From the NCBI GenBank assembly GCA_024684175.1, contig JAIKXJ010000051.1:1-35961 (forward strand): a stretch of DNA of 35,961 nucleotides, written 5' to 3'. Position numbers and translations under genes: made by a program. This document shows, piece after piece, positions 33,345 to 35,961 of this stretch. Every line of letters begins with the position of its first letter. Position 1 is the first letter of the stretch. The notes beneath the pieces are model-generated. The model saw only the letters and a program-made list of their open reading frames with translations. It had not been told where the DNA came from and did not search any database. The stretch is from Erysipelotrichaceae bacterium (lineage in GTDB: Bacteria > Bacillota_I > Bacilli_A > Erysipelotrichales > Erysipelotrichaceae).

Positions 33345-35330
33345 CTAGCTTATAAAATTTTGAGACGCCATTTTCCGTATTCTTTCATAGTAAGAAGCAT
33401 AGGCCTCTTCGTCTTTGTGTTCGCTGATCTTCTGTGCGTCCTTTCTTGCTGCATCGATGAAACGCGTATCCTCGATGAGGTTTCCCAGAACGAAAGCCGG
33501 AAGACCGCTTTGCCTGGTGCCCAGGATGTCGCCCGGACCTCGCAGTTTGAGATCCTCAAAGGAGATCGCAAAGCCGTCATTGCTCTGACAAAGGATGTTC
33601 AGACGCTTCAAGGCAAGTTCGTCTTTGTTGTCCGTCAGAAGATAGCAGGTTCCTTCATAGTCGGAACGCTGGACCCGGCCGCGCAGCTGATGCAGCTGCG
33701 AAAGTCCGAATTTGTCGGCATCGTAGACGATCATCACTGTCGCATTCTTTACATTGACACCGACTTCTACGACCGTCGTCGAGACCAGGACCTGTATCTT
33801 ATTTTGAGCAAAGCTGTTCATGATGATATCTTTTTCCTGCGAACTCAGTTTCCCGTGAAGCAAACCAACAGTATAAGGCTTCATTTCCTTATTCAAAGAC
33901 TCATAAAGATTGTTCACATCTTTAGCCTTATAGTTTTCGGAAGCTTCGATCGCTGCCGCGACGATGTAGATCTGCCGGCCTTCCTGCAGTTTCTCTTTCA
34001 CCGCATCCAGGATACCGACGATGGAATTCTGTTTGATCAGATAGGTCTTACAGCCTTTTCTTCCTGCCGGAAGCGTAGCGATCGTCGAAACATCCATATC
34101 GCCGTAGATCGAAGAAGCCAGGGTCCGCGGGATCGGTGTTGCGGACATCAGCAGGAAATCAACATCTTTCCCCTTTTCTTTCAGTGCCTGACGCTGTCGG
34201 ACGCCGAAACGTTGCTGTTCGTCGGCGATGACCAGTCCTAGTTTTTTATATCCCACATCTTTGGAAAACAAGGCATGTGTTCCGACGACGATATCGATCT
34301 CACCGTTTCTGACCGCTTCTTTGATTTTCTTTTCTTCCTCCATCGCCGAATACAAAACCCCGACCTTGATGCCGAACGGTTCCAATTGTTTGGATAAGGA
34401 GGAGGCATGCTGCTTGGCGAGGATCTCGGTCGGCGCCATCAAGGCTCCCTGATAGCCGGCAAGACAGTTGGCATAGAGTCCGATTATCGCGACTGCCGTC
34501 TTGCCCGATCCGACTTCGCCCTGCACAAGGCGGTACATCAGTTTATCGCCGGAAAGATCTTTCAGGATATCATCGACCGCCATTCTTTGATCTTTTGTCA
34601 ATTCAAAACCAAACGAAGCGATGAAACTTTCTATCTTACCTGCGTCAAAGATCTTCTTTTCTTTCGTGCCGCCGGCAGTACTTCCTTTCAGGATATCCAA
34701 AGAAAGATAGAATCTTAAAAACTCTTCATATTTCAATCGGCTGATCGCTGCCGCCAGCTGCATCTTGCTCAAAGGCATGTGGATATCATGGATCGCCGTC
34801 TTACGGTCGATCAGATGATGTGCCGAAATAAACTCCTGCGGAAGATCGTCGTTCAGTTCCTCTTTACATTTGGCATAGACCGACTGGATCAGTTTCTTGA
34901 TGTCGTTCTGGCCAATGCCTTCTTTTAATGGATAATACGGAATGATCGATCCGGTCGTGTCGCCAGAATAGTAATTGGAAGCCGTGACTTTGTTATTGCC
35001 GTCATACCTGCCCAAGACAGTCAATGTCTCATTCATCTTCAGATTGCGGATCCACGGCCGGTTGAAGATGGTCACGGTCAGGATCTCTTCTTCGTACAAG
35101 ACTTTGAAACGGCTGGTCGAAAGCTTCCCCTTGCGGAAAGTGCTGGGATAAGAGACCAGTTCACCGACGAAACAGACCTGGCTACCTTCCCTGAATTCCC
35201 TATATGGCGTTGCATCATACATCTCATAACGGAACGGATAATAATTCAGAATGTCATCGCTGTTAAAAAGAGATAATCTTTGACATATCTCTTTGCGCTT
35301 TTCCGTCAGTTTCAGTTCTTTTAGTTCCAT
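33345..35330 (-). CDS. recG: ATP-dependent DNA helicase RecG
   Basis: This 661-residue superfamily 2 helicase remodels stalled replication forks and Holliday junctions. The N-terminal wedge/OB domain (about 50-140, CFVGELVSYPSTFRKGK) is followed by helicase motifs: GEVGSGKT (271-278), MAPTEILAKQH, the DEQQ box (D370 to Q373) in IADEQQRFGVRQR, SATPIPRTL, and motif VI within LHQLRGRVQRSDYEGTC. The C-terminal segment DLKLRGPGDILGTRQSG is diagnostic for RecG. Length is normal. No ribosome site precedes the ATG at 35330, and an extended -10 ends 9 bp upstream. First gene of the recG-rnc-polC-pepT run. Confidence 0.97.
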   Translation of the reverse strand: MELKELKLTEKRKEICQRLSLFNSDDILNYYPFRYEMYDATPYREFREGSQVCFVGELVSYPSTFRKGKLSTSRFKVLYEEEILTVTIFNRPWIRNLKMNETLTVLGRYDGNNKVTASNYYSGDTTGSIIPYYPLKEGIGQNDIKKLIQSVYAKCKEELNDDLPQEFISAHHLIDRKTAIHDIHMPLSKMQLAAAISRLKYEEFLRFYLSLDILKGSTAGGTKEKKIFDAGKIESFIASFGFELTKDQRMAVDDILKDLSGDKLMYRLVQGEVGSGKTAVAIIGLYANCLAGYQGALMAPTEILAKQHASSLSKQLEPFGIKVGVLYSAMEEEKKIKEAVRNGEIDIVVGTHALFSKDVGYKKLGLVIADEQQRFGVRQRQALKEKGKDVDFLLMSATPIPRTLASSIYGDMDVSTIATLPAGRKGCKTYLIKQNSIVGILDAVKEKLQEGRQIYIVAAAIEASENYKAKDVNNLYESLNKEMKPYTVGLLHGKLSSQEKDIIMNSFAQNKIQVLVSTTVVEVGVNVKNATVMIVYDADKFGLSQLHQLRGRVQRSDYEGTCYLLTDNKDELALKRLNILCQSNDGFAISFEDLKLRGPGDILGTRQSGLPAFVLGNLIEDTRFIDAARKDAQKISEHKDEEAYASYYERIRKMASQNFIS

Positions 35331-35339
35331 TCAAACATT

Positions 35340-35369
35340 ATTTTATCAAACACAGATTTTTTGTGTTAG
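35340..35369 (-). promoter_or_regulatory. Promoter of recG
   Basis: CTAACA (-35, 35364-35369) and TAAAAT (-10, 35340-35345) are 18 bp apart, and the -10 is extended by TG (TGATAAAAT). The start would fall near 35333, only about 3 nt before the recG ATG. It shares almost all its bases with the divergent tRNA-Leu promoter. Confidence 0.5.
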
Positions 35370-35372
35370 AAT
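35343..35372 (+). promoter_or_regulatory. Promoter of tRNA-Leu(CAA)
   Basis: TTATCA (-35, 35343-35348) and TAGAAT (-10, 35367-35372) are 18 bp apart, placing the start about 4 nt before the mature tRNA 5' end at 35383. AACACA (35349-35354) and TGTGTT (35362-35367) form an inverted repeat within it. Confidence 0.55.
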
Positions 35373-35382
35373 AATGAAGTAT

Positions 35383-35467
35383 CCCCGGATGGCGGAATTG
35401 GCAGACGCGCACGACTCAAAATCGTGAGGAGAAATCCGTGTCGGTTCGACCCCGACTCTGGGGACCA
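35383..35467 (+). tRNA. tRNA-Leu (anticodon CAA)
   Basis: A long variable arm marks this as a class II tRNA. The acceptor stem CCCCGGA pairs with TCTGGGG (one G-U). The anticodon stem CACGA/TCGTG carries the loop CTCAAAA, giving anticodon CAA (UUG codon). The T loop contains GTTCGAC. The discriminator is A35464, and CCA is encoded at 35465-35467. Confidence 0.95.
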
Positions 35468-35476
35468 TAAAAAATA

Positions 35477-35502
35477 AAAAGTACGGTATTTTCCGTACTT
35501 TT
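35477..35502. terminator. Bidirectional terminator between tRNA-Leu and the right-edge methyltransferase
   Basis: A 10-bp stem (AAAAGTACGG with CCGTACTTTT) and a 6-nt loop have T on the plus strand and TTTT on the minus strand. It separates converging genes. Confidence 0.8.
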
Positions 35503-35536
35503 TTCATGATTTATCAGATAGATAAACCGGGGCTGA

Positions 35537-35961
35537 TCATCTGCAAATGAACATGCCATACTCTTTCGGTAACTCGACTATCCCGTTACATGAATGCGAA
35601 GAAAGGATTTCATAAATCCTATCGGTTGGTAAATCGTTGATCGCCTTAAGAGATACTAGGCTCCGGAGATAATCGACCAGATCATTAATATTGCTTATGC
35701 GCAAAGAATCCTCATAAAATCTGGTCTCTACATCCGCAAAAGCTGTTTTTAGTATCCGCTCTCCGTTTTGCAGGGTGAAATTGTGATTTGGTTTGAATGA
35801 TCCGCCGTCAAACTCAAACCAATCTGCCAGAACGTCAGTAAAGTTGTGTTCTCCATAAGTTGCACAATAGAATACGCCATTATTCTTAAGTACTCTTCTT
35901 ACTTCACCGATCCCTTTTCCCAGATCAGGGACATGATAGAGCATGGAATTGGCGATGACTA
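35537..35961 (-). CDS. SAM-dependent methyltransferase, C-terminal part cut by the window edge
   Basis: The frame is open to the right edge; the in-frame codons before MLYHVPD read VIANS. This is the methyltransferase type 11/25 segment A-N-x-M-L-Y-H-V-P-D after motif II, so the ATG at 35944 is internal and the true start lies beyond the window. About 141 codons are seen. EVRRVLKNNGVFYCATYG is the post-motif strand-turn-strand, and the tail ending YLRSLVSLK and IYEILSSHSCNGIVELPKEYGMFIC resembles small-molecule methyltransferases. The substrate is unknown. By eye its codons are more AT-rich than in the core genes beside it. It converges on tRNA-Leu, which would suit an accessory gene. Confidence 0.85.
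   Translation of the reverse strand, partial: VIANSMLYHVPDLGKGIGEVRRVLKNNGVFYCATYGEHNFTDVLADWFEFDGGSFKPNHNFTLQNGERILKTAFADVETRFYEDSLRISNINDLVDYLRSLVSLKAINDLPTDRIYEILSSHSCNGIVELPKEYGMFICR

Overview
The window looks like an ordinary chromosomal stretch of a low-to-mid GC Firmicute (Bacillota), most likely an Erysipelotrichia relative. The main reasons are a Gram-positive PolC-type DNA polymerase III, the gene order rimP-nusA-ylxR-ylxQ-infB-rbfA, the Asp23/YloU plus DAK2/YloV pair, AGGAGG-type ribosome sites on most genes, and intrinsic terminators (GC-rich stem plus T-run) at most transcription-unit ends. The lineage is inferred from protein character and gene order; no database search was possible. 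Almost all genes are on the minus strand. Only the acyl-CoA synthetase, ppdK and two tRNAs read rightward.

Layout. 1-620: the first 76 codons of an integrase/AP2-like protein run off the left edge, beside two divergent tRNA-Arg genes (TCT and ACG); this is the likely edge of an integrated element. 618-5152: a leftward operon of a MATE transporter, a SAM methyltransferase, a GH13 glycosidase, a small one-helix membrane protein with 15-residue repeats, and the peroxiredoxin bcp. 5254-6766: a GyrI-like protein and an SPL-type radical SAM protein in one transcript. 6911-11993: ligA, an unknown membrane-anchored protein with its own promoter, and two tandem RlmD-type rRNA methyltransferases. 12102-13868: an acyl-CoA synthetase with an inverted repeat at its start site. 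13882-16483: a Nudix hydrolase, a FakA-like fatty-acid kinase and an Asp23-family protein. 16624-19320: pyruvate phosphate dikinase with an Ala/Lys-rich tail. 19367-21867: adenosine deaminase and an M32 carboxypeptidase. 21909-26890: the rimP-to-rbfA translation/transcription factor operon. 26988-35330: recG, rnc, polC and pepT in one leftward run. 35383-35961: tRNA-Leu(CAA) and the C-terminal part of a SAM methyltransferase cut by the right edge.

Functionally this is mostly core information processing (replication, repair, RNA processing, translation initiation, rRNA modification), with central metabolism (PPDK), lipid activation (acyl-CoA synthetase, FakA-like kinase) and peptide and nucleoside salvage (PepT, M32 peptidase, adenosine deaminase). 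I see no CRISPR array, IS element, toxin-antitoxin pair, defence island or biosynthetic cluster, and no stretch over 300 bases lacking genes.

The best leads are modest. ligA, recG and perhaps rnc have promoter-like boxes so close to their start codons, with no ribosome site, that leaderless messages are plausible. NusA and PPDK carry unusual C-terminal extensions. The nusA operon leader has a stable hairpin between promoter and first gene. The acyl-CoA synthetase has a perfect 10-bp inverted repeat at +1. The integrase-like fragment beside tRNA-Arg marks a mobile-element junction whose body lies outside the window.
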